Positions 44,367 through 53,600 of a stretch of DNA of 64,000 nt are shown piece after piece. The notes under the pieces were generated by a model. That model had not been told where the DNA came from. It was given only the letters and a program-made list of their open reading frames with translations, and did not search any database. The position numbers and the translations under genes are program-made. The stretch is taken from assembly GCF_017875645.1 (NCBI RefSeq), contig NZ_JAGGMR010000001.1, forward strand, positions 1,426,001-1,490,000, given 5' to 3'. Source of the DNA: Nocardia goodfellowii. GTDB lineage: Bacteria; Actinomycetota; Actinomycetes; Mycobacteriales; Mycobacteriaceae. Position 1 is the stretch's first letter. Each line of letters begins with the position of its first letter.

Positions 44367-45292
44367 CGGCGACCATTGTAGGAACCGGGTGGTACCGGCA
44401 CATCCGCACAGGGTGCCACCTGGGCGTCATCCGCCGGCCGGGACGCGCGCGAGCGGGCGGTGCCGAGAATGGAACCGAGGATGACCAGCGGGAAGCCGAT
44501 GGCCATGCCCGCGGTGAGCGGTTCGTTCAGCGCGGTGACACCGAGCATGATCGCGACGGCCGGGTTGATGTAGGTGATGACCGTGGCACGGGACGGGCCG
44601 ACCTCACTGATCAGCGCGAAGAACACGAGAAACGCCAGCGCCGTGCAGATGACGGCCAGGCCCACCACCGACCAGCTGGCGTCGGCGGGGTAGTGCGCGG
44701 GCCTGCGCAGTGCCGCCATCGGGGCGTAGATGATCGCGGCCAGCATCAGCGACGCCGTCACCACACCCATCGGCGGCAGATCGGCGAGCGAGCGATTGAT
44801 GATGATAGGCCCGATCGCGTAACCGATGGCGGTGAGCCCGATCGCGCCGATCGCCGCCGGATCGGACAGGTCGACGTCCAGACCGACCAGCGTGGCGACG
44901 CCGCCGAATCCGACGATCAGCCCGAGAACCCTTCGGGTGTCGAAGGTTTCGTGTCCCATGGTGGCCACCAGGACCACCGCGATCAGCGGCACCGCCGCGA
45001 TCAGCAGGCCGACGGTGGAACTGTTGAGCGTGGTTTCCGCGTAACCGATCAGGAACCACGGCCCGGTGATCTCCACCAGGGTGTAGGCCAGCAACGGTTT
45101 CCACCGCCGCAGCACCGGCATCAACGATTTCGTGAAGAGGGCGATCGGCAGCAGGATCAGCCCGCCGATGAGCGTGCGCCCGAACGCCACCACGAACGGA
45201 TCGAAATCCTCGACCGCGATTCGGATCATCGCGTACGGCACGCCCCAGATGGCGCCCATAGCGAGAAACAGCACCCATCCGCGCCTGGTCAT
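44363..45292 (-). CDS. EamA/DMT-superfamily permease
   Basis: 309 residues with about ten hydrophobic helices and two EamA repeats (starting about residue 5 and 150). Exporters of this family move amino acids, nucleotide or small metabolites across the cytoplasmic membrane. It is the first gene of a two-gene operon with the methyltransferase. The C-terminal 30 residues are polar and cytosolic. Confidence 0.85.
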   Translation of the reverse strand: MTRRGWVLFLAMGAIWGVPYAMIRIAVEDFDPFVVAFGRTLIGGLILLPIALFTKSLMPVLRRWKPLLAYTLVEITGPWFLIGYAETTLNSSTVGLLIAAVPLIAVVLVATMGHETFDTRRVLGLIVGFGGVATLVGLDVDLSDPAAIGAIGLTAIGYAIGPIIINRSLADLPPMGVVTASLMLAAIIYAPMAALRRPAHYPADASWSVVGLAVICTALAFLVFFALISEVGPSRATVITYINPAVAIMLGVTALNEPLTAGMAIGFPLVILGSILGTARSRASRPADDAQVAPCADVPVPPGSYNGRR

Positions 45293-45396
45293 CGGCCTTC
45301 TCCACTCTGTGATCCACCCGGGAGCCTAACCAAAGATCCGATGATCCGACACTGCCAATTCCGGACTCGGCGCGCGACTGGCTCCGGACACCGAAA

Positions 45397-45423
45397 AACC
45401 GGCCGGATCGGATCCGGCCGGTT
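45397..45423. terminator. Bidirectional hairpin terminator
   Basis: AACCGGCCGGATC-G-GATCCGGCCGGTT, perfect 13 bp arms; forms a strong hairpin 17 bp past the cutinase stop. Upstream minus-strand reading is followed by TTTTTCGG. Confidence 0.8.
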
Positions 45424-45439
45424 CTCGGTGGTGCGGTTA

Positions 45440-47122
45440 CTACTTCGACTCGGTGGTGGTCGGCGCGGCCGACTCCGTGGTCGTGGTGGGCGCGGCCGGA
45501 GTGGTGGTCGGCGCGACCGTGGTGGTGGGCGCGACGGTCGTCGGCTTCGGCGCCTCGGTGGTCGTCGGAGCCGCGGTGGTCGTGCTCGAGGTCCCGGACG
45601 ACGTGGTGGTCGGCGCGGCGGACGTCGACGTCGCGGCAGCACCGGACTGTGTGGTTGTCGTGGTGCTGGTCGACGGTGTCGTGGTGGGCGACTTGCTGGT
45701 CGAGGTCGCCGACGGCGTGGTGGTCTTCGGTGCCTTCGACTCGTCGACCACCTTGTACATCGCCTGGACGTCCTCGGTCTTCGGCGTGGCCGCCTTGTCC
45801 ACCGGCTCACCGGCTTGGGCCTGCTTCGCCAGATGTGTCAACCACGCGGCCGCGTACTCGGCGGAGGTCAGCGGCTTGCCGTTCTCCGGATCGGCGTTCT
45901 TCCAGTAGTCGAAATGATGACCGGTGTGGTTCGGTCCGAGGGTGAGCTTGTACGGGTCGCTCATCACCACGGGGATCGTGTTCTGGTTGGTCACGATGAG
46001 CCCGATGATCTCGTTGAGCACCTTCTGCGGCAGGTAGGCCAGCGGCGACATCTCATCGGTCGAGATCTCCGACTTCACCGGGGTCTTGGGAGTGTTCTGG
46101 CCCGGCTTGTAGGCCGGGTCCGAAACCCGCAGCAGCACATTCAGGAACGTCTCGTCGCTCTGCATCCAGTTCGGCTGCGCGGCGATATCGGCGAACGCCG
46201 TCATCGCGATCCGGCCGAGCACCTCGGCGACGTTCTGACCGGTCGCCGGGGTCAAGCCCTCCCGCTCCAGGTTGTCCACATTGATCTGCCGGCCGACGTT
46301 CACCGCCAGCTGCAGCAGCGAAATATTCTGCGGCGCGGCACAAGTCAGGTCGCCCTCGGAGCAGAACGAGGCGACCTTGCCGTTCAGTTTGCCGAAGCCG
46401 CCGCTGGTGCCCGGCATCGCGCCCTGGCCCGAGACCGGCTTGCCGTTGTACTTCTGATCGAAGTTGTCCGGGTGGTTCGGATCCTGCGCGCCGATGAAGG
46501 TCCCGTCGCCGGCCGAGCGACCCGGGTCGGCGAGGATGACCACACCCACGACATCGTCCGGGTCGACGATTCCGTACTTCCCGTCCTTGTCGGACTCCTG
46601 GTTGCCGACCTCCATCGCGACACGGCGCACCACGTCCGCGCCCTCGCTGTAGCCGACGATGGAGAAACGGGTGTCCGGGCACGCCTGCGCGATCTCGCGC
46701 ATGACTTGCTTGGTGTTCGCTACACCGGCGTTGACCGAATCCTCATAGCTGGACATGTTCGCCGGATAGGCGACATACACCGCGCGGTAGGAGCCGGGGT
46801 TCACATCGTCGGCCGGTGCGTTGACCACCGGATCCACCCACTCGCTGCGGTGGTCACCCGACAGCGCGGCGGGCAACGGATTGCCGTTGGCGTCGACCAG
46901 CATTGCCGTGGTCTCCGGATTCGGTGTGTCGTTACGACCGGCGACCGAGATGGTCACCATGTCGTGGCACTCGGTGACCGAGCTGGTCAGCCGCGTATCC
47001 CGGGTCTCCGGAGTGGATGTCAGCGCGAACGAGGCGGCGACGAGCGCCGTCACGCCCAGCACTGCTGGTGCGGCCACGCCTACGCCGATGCGATGGCGGG
47101 CAAGGAACTCACGAAGAGCCAT
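45440..47122 (-). CDS. Exported cutinase-family protein with Thr-rich C-terminal tail
   Basis: 560 residues. The N-terminus has a basic segment and one hydrophobic helix (about 10-33), acting as signal or anchor. The cutinase-like alpha/beta domain spans about 47-260 with nucleophile elbow VGYSEG (Ser 159) and Cys-bracketed FCSEGDLTC (Asp site, about 265). Residues about 270-460 are a further domain with no name recognised. The last 94 residues are Thr/Ser/Pro/Ala repeats, probably O-glycosylated. ATG at 47122 is preceded by AGGGA. Cutinases of mycolata act on lipid esters at the cell surface. Confidence 0.82.
   Translation of the reverse strand: MALREFLARHRIGVGVAAPAVLGVTALVAASFALTSTPETRDTRLTSSVTECHDMVTISVAGRNDTPNPETTAMLVDANGNPLPAALSGDHRSEWVDPVVNAPADDVNPGSYRAVYVAYPANMSSYEDSVNAGVANTKQVMREIAQACPDTRFSIVGYSEGADVVRRVAMEVGNQESDKDGKYGIVDPDDVVGVVILADPGRSAGDGTFIGAQDPNHPDNFDQKYNGKPVSGQGAMPGTSGGFGKLNGKVASFCSEGDLTCAAPQNISLLQLAVNVGRQINVDNLEREGLTPATGQNVAEVLGRIAMTAFADIAAQPNWMQSDETFLNVLLRVSDPAYKPGQNTPKTPVKSEISTDEMSPLAYLPQKVLNEIIGLIVTNQNTIPVVMSDPYKLTLGPNHTGHHFDYWKNADPENGKPLTSAEYAAAWLTHLAKQAQAGEPVDKAATPKTEDVQAMYKVVDESKAPKTTTPSATSTSKSPTTTPSTSTTTTTQSGAAATSTSAAPTTTSSGTSSTTTAAPTTTEAPKPTTVAPTTTVAPTTTPAAPTTTTESAAPTTTESK
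45443..45724 (-). repeat. Thr/Pro/Ala low-complexity coding repeat
   Basis: Codons repeat around TTT, APTTT and TTTE in the 3' end of the cutinase gene (residues 467-560). The DNA is a degenerate tandem repeat of ACC/ACG-GCG-CCG codons, hence prone to length change. Confidence 0.8.
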
Positions 47123-47257
47123 GTCCTGATCCCTAATTTTCATGGAGCGACAAGCGGAAATGGACAGGCCCCCCGACGGGCCGTCTGTCACGAAAGCTGT
47201 CGTGCCAGAGGCCCCCGGTGTTACGGACTGTGTGCTACGCCCCTGCTCGAGCGTGAG

Positions 47258-48445
47258 TCAGCGGATCGGCTGGGCTTCGGTGGATGCGGCGCGCAACAGT
47301 TCCCGCCGCTTGGGGTCCTTGCTCCACCAGGTGCGCACACCCGGCTTACGCGCCTCGTAGCTCAGCTGCCAGACGGTGCTCCAGCAGACCGCCTCTTTGA
47401 GCAGCGCGCCGGGACGGCCACCGAGGTATTGCTTGTTCGCCCGGTCGTCCTTGCTGGAGAACTGGAAGACGCCCGCGCCGCGACCCAGGCTGATGCATTG
47501 ACCCGCGAAACCGACGTCGATGGTCGCGGGCTTGTTGCCCGCGATCCGGCTGAGCACGGTCTCGGCGGCCTGCGGCCCGGTCTGTACCGCGGACTGGCAG
47601 CCCATCCGGAACGGCAGATCCGAGGGCGCCGCGGAATCGCCCGCCGCGATGACGCGTTCGTCATCGAGACTGGTCAGCGTCTCGTCGGTGCGAAGCCGGC
47701 CCGCCGCGTCGGTGCTCAGCCCACTGCGCGCGGCCAGATCCGGCACACCGAAGCCAGCGGTCCAGATGGTCAACGCACTGGGCAGCACACGGCCGTCGGC
47801 GAGTCGCACGGCATCGGCGCTCACGCCGGTCACCTCGGTGCCGCCGCCCTCGAGCACTGTCACGCCGAGCCGGGTCAGCCGCTTCGCGATCGAGCGCCGC
47901 CCGCGCGGATGCAGGTACGACCCGAGCACCCCGCCGCACACCAGCGTCACCACGCGACCCTGTTCGGCCAGTTCGGCGGCCGTCTCGATACCGGACGGAC
48001 CGGCCCCGACCACGGTTACCGCCGCCTGCGCCGGGGCGGCATCCACGGCAGCGCGCAACCGCCGCGCCTGCTCCAAACTGGCCACCGGGTAGGCGTATTC
48101 AGCCGCGCCGGGCACGGCCGAGTCCGCGCTGCCACTGCCCACCGCGTAGACCAGGTAGTCGTAGTAGAGCGCGTCGCCGTCCCGCAGCAGCACCGTGCGA
48201 CCGGCCGCATCGATTCGGGTAACGGTGTCGACCACCAACCGCACACGCTCGCTGAGCACCTTGCGGTAGTCGGCGACCGCGTCGTGTGTGCCACTTGCCA
48301 ACTGGTGCAACCGGATTCGCTCCACGAAGGTGGCACGCGGGTTGATCAGCGTCACCGTGACGTCCGCGCGCCGGGTGAGGCGGTTGGCCGCCATGACACC
48401 GGCGTACCCGCCGCCGATCACAACCACATCGATGTTCCCGCTCAT
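47258..48445 (-). CDS. FAD-dependent NAD(P)H oxidoreductase (NDH-2-like)
   Basis: 395 residues. Two dinucleotide-binding folds: VVVIGGGYAG (about 7-16) for FAD and VTVVGAGPSGIE (about 143-154) for NAD(P)H, with VIAAGDSA (about 266) closing the FAD site. The pattern is that of type II NADH dehydrogenases/ferredoxin-NAD reductases (pyridine nucleotide-disulfide family); the C-terminal region does not show an obvious membrane amphipathic helix. GAGGAGAGACCC precedes the ATG. Not paired with a specific neighbour. Confidence 0.85.
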   Translation of the reverse strand: MSGNIDVVVIGGGYAGVMAANRLTRRADVTVTLINPRATFVERIRLHQLASGTHDAVADYRKVLSERVRLVVDTVTRIDAAGRTVLLRDGDALYYDYLVYAVGSGSADSAVPGAAEYAYPVASLEQARRLRAAVDAAPAQAAVTVVGAGPSGIETAAELAEQGRVVTLVCGGVLGSYLHPRGRRSIAKRLTRLGVTVLEGGGTEVTGVSADAVRLADGRVLPSALTIWTAGFGVPDLAARSGLSTDAAGRLRTDETLTSLDDERVIAAGDSAAPSDLPFRMGCQSAVQTGPQAAETVLSRIAGNKPATIDVGFAGQCISLGRGAGVFQFSSKDDRANKQYLGGRPGALLKEAVCWSTVWQLSYEARKPGVRTWWSKDPKRRELLRAASTEAQPIR

Positions 48446-48520
48446 GGGTCTCTCCTCTGTCTCAGGGCGTTCGGCATGAAGACAGTTGAGCCTCGCGAGA
48501 TGTGACAGTTGTGCGGGGTA

Positions 48521-48898
48521 TCACATTTCCTGGTCGTCGAAGCGGGTGCGGGCTCGCTCGACCTCGGGCAACGTGACCGTGGACCAGTGCAGCAGCGCGT
48601 CGATGAGGTCCTGCAACGTCTTGCCGAGGGGCGTGATGCGGTACTCGACGGCGACCGGGCGGGTGCTGAGGAGATGGCGCTCGACCATCCCGTTGCGTTC
48701 CAGCCGCCGCAGCGCGGCGGTGAGCGACTTCTGCGTCACGACCGGGATCGCCCGGCGAAGCTCGTTGAAACGCAACGAGTTTCCGCACAGCGCGTCCAGG
48801 ATCTGCATCGACCATTTGTCGAGCACCTCGTCCAGTAATTCGCGGTGCTGCTGGGTGAGGTGCGGGGCGGCCGAAAGCGGCGAGGCGGTTTCCTGCAT
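48521..48898 (-). CDS. HxlR-family transcriptional regulator
   Basis: 125 residues. A winged helix-turn-helix with the HxlR signature (WSMQILDALCGNSLRFNELRRAIPVVTQKSLTAALRRLERNGMVERH, split here). No cysteine pair in the classical redox position is evident. ATG at 48898 sits inside the divergent promoter shared with a RidA-family gene; the promoter contains a dyad and it likely controls that gene. Confidence 0.85.
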   Translation of the reverse strand: MQETASPLSAAPHLTQQHRELLDEVLDKWSMQILDALCGNSLRFNELRRAIPVVTQKSLTAALRRLERNGMVERHLLSTRPVAVEYRITPLGKTLQDLIDALLHWSTVTLPEVERARTRFDDQEM

Positions 48899-48933
48899 GA
48901 CACCTAGTCTCGTTGAAGTTCCCTTCGAATACC

Positions 48934-48952
48934 AGGTAGACATCGGATACCT
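48934..48952. promoter_or_regulatory. Candidate HxlR operator
   Basis: AGGTA-N9-TACCT in the 73 bp divergent promoter between the HxlR regulator and the RidA-family gene. Short arms; the position is the main support. Confidence 0.35.
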
Positions 48953-48971
48953 ACTACGAAAGAGGATCACG

Positions 48972-49382
48972 ATGTCGGTGCAGCTGTTCAGTCCCGCGGG
49001 CATGTTCAGTCCGGTTCCGTACCACCACGTGTCGATCAGCACCGGTACCCGCCACGTGCACGTGGCGGGACAGATCGCGCGCGACGCCGAAGGCAATGCG
49101 GTCGCGACGGGCGACCTCGCCGGTCAGGTCGCACAGGCCTTGCGCAATACGGCGCGCGGTCTCGCCGGAGCCGGCGCGAGTTTCGCCGATGTCGTCCGCC
49201 TCCGGTTCTTCGTGACGAACTGGACTCCGGACAAGTACGACGACTTCGTCGCCGGAATCGATCGCGTCGCGGACGAACTCGGATTGCCCCGGCCGTTGCC
49301 GCCGCTCTCGGCGATCGGAGTCGACTACCTCTTCGAACCCGACGTGCTGGTGGAAGTCGAGGCATACGCGATGCTCGACTGA
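48972..49382 (+). CDS. RidA/YjgF-family protein
   Basis: 136 residues. RidA-like fold: PVPYHHVSISTGTRHVHVAGQIARDAEG opens the domain and the later LRFFVTNWTPDKYDDF, then PPLSAIGVDYLF-P are typical. The usual catalytic Arg of RidA (about 105) is not identifiable with certainty. Classical members deaminate reactive enamines/imines. ATG at 48972 is preceded by AGAGGATC. Divergent from HxlR, which probably regulates it. Confidence 0.8.
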   Translation: MSVQLFSPAGMFSPVPYHHVSISTGTRHVHVAGQIARDAEGNAVATGDLAGQVAQALRNTARGLAGAGASFADVVRLRFFVTNWTPDKYDDFVAGIDRVADELGLPRPLPPLSAIGVDYLFEPDVLVEVEAYAMLD

Positions 49383-49410
49383 GATGTAGTGAGCCAGATC
49401 ACTATTGAGG

Positions 49411-49425
49411 TTGACCCGGGGTCAA
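49411..49425. promoter_or_regulatory. Perfect palindrome before the serine hydrolase
   Basis: TTGACCC-G-GGGTCAA, 7+1+7. The left half also resembles a -35 box (TTGACC), so the palindrome overlaps a promoter as MerR-type or repressor operators do. About 54 bp upstream of the start codon. Confidence 0.5.
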
Positions 49426-49478
49426 GGTGGAGGTTTGTCGCAGAACGAGATCGGAACACCCTCGAAGGAGCGACCACC

Positions 49479-50570
49479 ATGACCACCACCTTGACCACCC
49501 AGGATCCCTCGCTGCTGCAGCAGACCATCGATGAACTGGTCGGAACCGGCTTCACCGGGTTGTCGTTGCGGGTCAACGACGAACACGGTGAGTGGGTCGG
49601 CAGCGCCGGGATCGCCGAACTCGGCACCACCGCGGTGCCGCCGGTGGACGGGCACATCCGGATCGGCAGCAACACCAAGACTTTCATCGCGACGGTGGTG
49701 TTGCAGCTGGCCGGTGAAAACAAGATCGACTTGGACGCCGCGGTCGTGGACTATCTGCCCGAGTTCGACCTCGACCCCCGGATCACGGTGCGAATGCTGT
49801 TGCAGCACACCAGCGGTGTCTTCAACTTCACCGGCGAGGTCTTCGAGGACGGGTCGGTCGCCCCCGGCATCGACTGGTCCGGCCAAGCGTGGGTGGACAA
49901 CCGCTTCAAAACCTACCGCCCACAGGAATTGGTGGAGTTCGCGTTGTCCAAGCCGGCCCGGTTCGAACCCGGAACCGACTGGAGCTACGCCAACACCAAC
50001 TACGTGCTCGCGAAACTCGTAGTGGAGAAGGTCACCGGCCGCACCCTGGGCCAGGAAATGGATCGGCTGATCCTGGGCCCCCTCGGCCTATCGGGCACCG
50101 TGGTCCCCGAAACCTCCACCGAGATCCCCGAACCCCACGCACACGCCTACTACCGCTACGAAGACGCCGCGGGCGCCCAGCAGATCGCCGACGTCACCAA
50201 CCAGAACCCGTCCTGGATCTCCGGCGGCGGCGACATGATCTCCACCACCGCCGACCTGCACACCTTCATCACGGCACTCGTGACCGGCAAATTGGTCCCG
50301 TCGGCCCTGCTGGAGCAAATGTTCACCCCGCACTCCAAAATCCCCTACGGCCTCGGCGTCTTCGTGCAGGAAAGCGCCTCCGGCACAGTGATCACCCACA
50401 ACGGCGGCCACGGCGGCCACGGCGCCCTGATGTACGCCACCGCCGACGGCCGCAAAACCCTGACCGCCACCCTCAACTACATCGACGACGCCGACCTCTC
50501 CCTTTCGGCAGAATTCCAAGCCGCCACCCAGCGCCTCGTCAACGACCTCTTCGGCGCGCCGCCACAGTAG
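49479..50570 (+). CDS. Serine beta-lactamase-like hydrolase (class C / DD-peptidase family)
   Basis: 363 residues. Catalytic motifs SxxK (SNTK, 64-67), YxN (YAN, about 168) and HNGGHGG (about 308). No signal peptide, so probably a cytosolic esterase or peptidase rather than a cell-wall enzyme. ATG at 49479 has AAGGAG 10 bases upstream. A palindromic promoter element precedes it and a hairpin terminates it. Confidence 0.85.
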   Translation: MTTTLTTQDPSLLQQTIDELVGTGFTGLSLRVNDEHGEWVGSAGIAELGTTAVPPVDGHIRIGSNTKTFIATVVLQLAGENKIDLDAAVVDYLPEFDLDPRITVRMLLQHTSGVFNFTGEVFEDGSVAPGIDWSGQAWVDNRFKTYRPQELVEFALSKPARFEPGTDWSYANTNYVLAKLVVEKVTGRTLGQEMDRLILGPLGLSGTVVPETSTEIPEPHAHAYYRYEDAAGAQQIADVTNQNPSWISGGGDMISTTADLHTFITALVTGKLVPSALLEQMFTPHSKIPYGLGVFVQESASGTVITHNGGHGGHGALMYATADGRKTLTATLNYIDDADLSLSAEFQAATQRLVNDLFGAPPQ

Positions 50571-50577
50571 ACAAATC

Positions 50578-50614
50578 CAGACCATGCCGAACCTTTCCGG
50601 CTCGGCATGGTCTG
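50578..50614. terminator. Bidirectional hairpin terminator between serine hydrolase and dnaB
   Basis: CAGACCATGCCGA and TCGGCATGGTCTG, 13 bp perfect stem, 11-base loop, convergent genes. Confidence 0.8.
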
Positions 50615-50633
50615 CATTTCGCGGCAATAAAAT

Positions 50634-53600
50634 TCAGCCGCGGGCCATATCCACGAACCGGCTCAAATGCAGCTGGTGCGCGACGGTGATGGTGGCGGTG
50701 GGGCCGTTACGGTGCTTTCCGAGAATCAGGTCGGCTTCACCGCCGCGGGGGTCGTCCCGCTCGAAGGCGTCGGGGCGGTGCAAAAGGATAACCATATCGG
50801 CATCTTGTTCGAGGCTGTTGTGTACTGCAATCCCTTGGGCCACAAAGTTGTTCGTGCCTGGCACGGTTCCGTCGTAGACGTCCTGCTCGCCCAGACTGGT
50901 GATCTCGACGACCCGGTCCCAGAAGACATCGTTGGTGGCGAGCATTTCGATATCCGCGTCGTCGAGGACAGCAGCCACTCGGGCGAGGCGGGCGCGGCTA
51001 GGGGAGCGCTTCCACATGGCCGACCCACAGAAACGGGAGCCCATGGCCGCCGAAAAGTCGCGGTGGGTCATCTGTTTGGTGGCGAGGAGGGTCCTGACCT
51101 GGGACCAGACTTCCTTGGGGACAGTGTCCACGTTGGTATTGGACACGATCGGAGCGAGTTCTCGCAGCACGATTTCGGCTGCCTCACCGCGAGCGCCGTT
51201 TACTCCCACATCACGGAGGAAAGTTGTCTGGTTCTCCGCACCGTCGATGGTGAGGTGCCAGCTGTCACGGTATCCGGCCTTGATCACACGCTTGATCCGC
51301 CCATGGACGCCGACGCGCAACAGCAACTGCGCCACGTCGTCGATCAGGCGACGACTGGTCGAGGCGTAGTAGACCCGGGCCTGGCGCCCCTTCGCGTCCC
51401 AGCGCACGGAACCATCCGTAGCCCAAAGATGATTCAGGAACAGTGCTACCTGACGGGTCGGCAGCGAAAACACCTGTTGCGGAACGAACTTCTCGTAGCT
51501 CCGCAGACCGAAAAGGCCGAGCTCGTCGAGCCATGATGCGATGGGGTTCCGCTTGCCGTGGGTAAGTTGATAAGGCGCCCGCAGGCGGAGCGTGGTGACC
51601 CGAGCGGCGGCGTACTCGTCGCGGACCGCGGTGACGCCGAAGTGCTCTGCGGCAGCGGCGACTGCGGCGAGGTTCGCTTCGTCGATGCTGGCGTAACGGA
51701 TCGGCTGACGCTTCACACAGGAACCGTCACCGATCATGTGCGCCAGCAAAATGACTTCGGAGTCGTCCATTGACGCGGTCCGCACTGGTTCGGGAACCAA
51801 GCGCGGTGTGGCGAGGCGGTCACCGACCGCAAGATTTTCCAGCGCGATCCAGCCGTCAACAGTGAGGAACGGATGGTTGCCGGTGGCTTCTACTTCACGT
51901 CCAGAGGCCAGCCGCAGCTTGAAGACTTCCTTACGACCGCTCGGGAAGACCTTCACCATCGGCCGGGCAACCATTCGCATTCGCTCGTCCAACGACCACA
52001 CGAGGGGCTGTTCACCGCTGGTAAGTAGTTCACCGAGGGTGACCTCGGCACCGTTGTCGGCGCGCAGAATGCGTGTGGATGCCGGAAGGCAGCCGGATTC
52101 ACGGAGATCGGAGACCATGGGCCGCTTGTCGGTTCGCTGTTCGGGTCCACGGTTCAGCTGCGAGATCGCGATGACCGGAACCTCGAGTTCCTTGGCCAGC
52201 AGCTTGAGGTGACGCGAGAATTCCGAGACTTCCTGCTGACGGGATTCGACCTTCTTGCCAGAGCTCATCAGCTGGAGGTAATCCACGACGACGAGTTTCA
52301 AGTCGTGACGCTGCTTGAGCCGACGCGCCTTGGCGCGAATCTCCATCATGGTCAGATTCGGCGAATCGTCGACGAAGAGCGGGGCTTCGCTGATCTCACT
52401 CATCCGGCGCGCCAGCTTCGTCCAGTCGTCATCGCTCATCCGGCCGGAACGCATGTCACCCAGTTTTATCTTCGCCTCTGCGGAAAGCAGACGCATGACG
52501 ATTTCTGTGCGGCTCATTTCCAACGAGAAGATGACGCTGGCGAGACCGTGCTTGATCGAGCAACTGCGCATGAAATCCATGCCGAGTGTCGAGTTGTGCG
52601 TGGGCACATGCGATTCGCCGGCGAGATAGAGGTGCTCAGGGTTGTCTACCTCGACGCACCGCACTGGCAAGCTGTCGATCTTACGGACATCCACTATGTG
52701 ACGAGGGTCGGAGTGCGCGGATCCGGCCACTAGGTGGTTGAGACCACCATCGAGGCCACGCACGGTGTGGGCGATGTCGCCGGTGGTCCGCACAGCGACG
52801 CGGTTCGCCAGGTGCAGGCCCGACTCGGTGAGCCACTGATGCTGCTCATCGGCGACAAGAACTGTGCCGTCGGAGAATTCGACCTCGTAGCACGGGCGGT
52901 CGTGCATTACCTCGGTGGCGGCGACGACGCGGGTGGGGCGGCCGTGGGCGTCGAGGAGCTCGTCGCCGACGCGGACCTGGCCCATGGTGGTCCAGCCGGT
53001 CGGTGTCGGCAGCGGGGTGTCGAGGGCGAGCGCCTTACCCACACCGGGACGGGCCGCGACGATGATCATCTGGCCGGGGTGCAGGCCGTTGGTGATCTCG
53101 TCGAGTTCGGTGAAGCCGGTGGGGACGCCGAGGGAGATGCCGCCGCGGGAGGCGATGGAGTCGATTTCGTCCATGGTGGGCTGGAGGAGTTCCTCCAGGG
53201 GCATGAAATCTTCGGTGGTGCGGCGTTCGGTGACTTCGTAGACCTCGGCTTGGGCGCGGTCGACGACTTCGGCGATGTCCTGGCCGTCGGCGCCGGCGTA
53301 GCCGTATTGCACGATGCGGGTGCCCGCTTCGACGAGGCGGCGCAGGATGGATTTCTCCGCAACGATTTCGGCGTAGAAGCCGGCGTTGGCGGCGGTGGGG
53401 ACGGTCTGGGTCAGGGTGACCAGATAGGGCGGGCCGCCGATGCGTTTGAGCTCGCCGCGGCGATCCAGGCCGGCGGAAACGGTGACCGGGTCGGCGGGTT
53501 CGCCACGGCCGTACAGATCGAGGATGGTGTCGTAGATGGCTTGGTGCGCGGGCCGATAGAAATCTCCCGGGCGCAGCACTTCGACGACGTCGGCGATGGC

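Noticed and set aside
44693..48505. A 1270-codon open frame on the plus strand
   Set aside because: It runs antisense to the EamA, cutinase and NDH-2-like genes, is extremely Arg/Gly/His/Asp-rich and has no motif; such long frames are common opposite genes in high-GC DNA.
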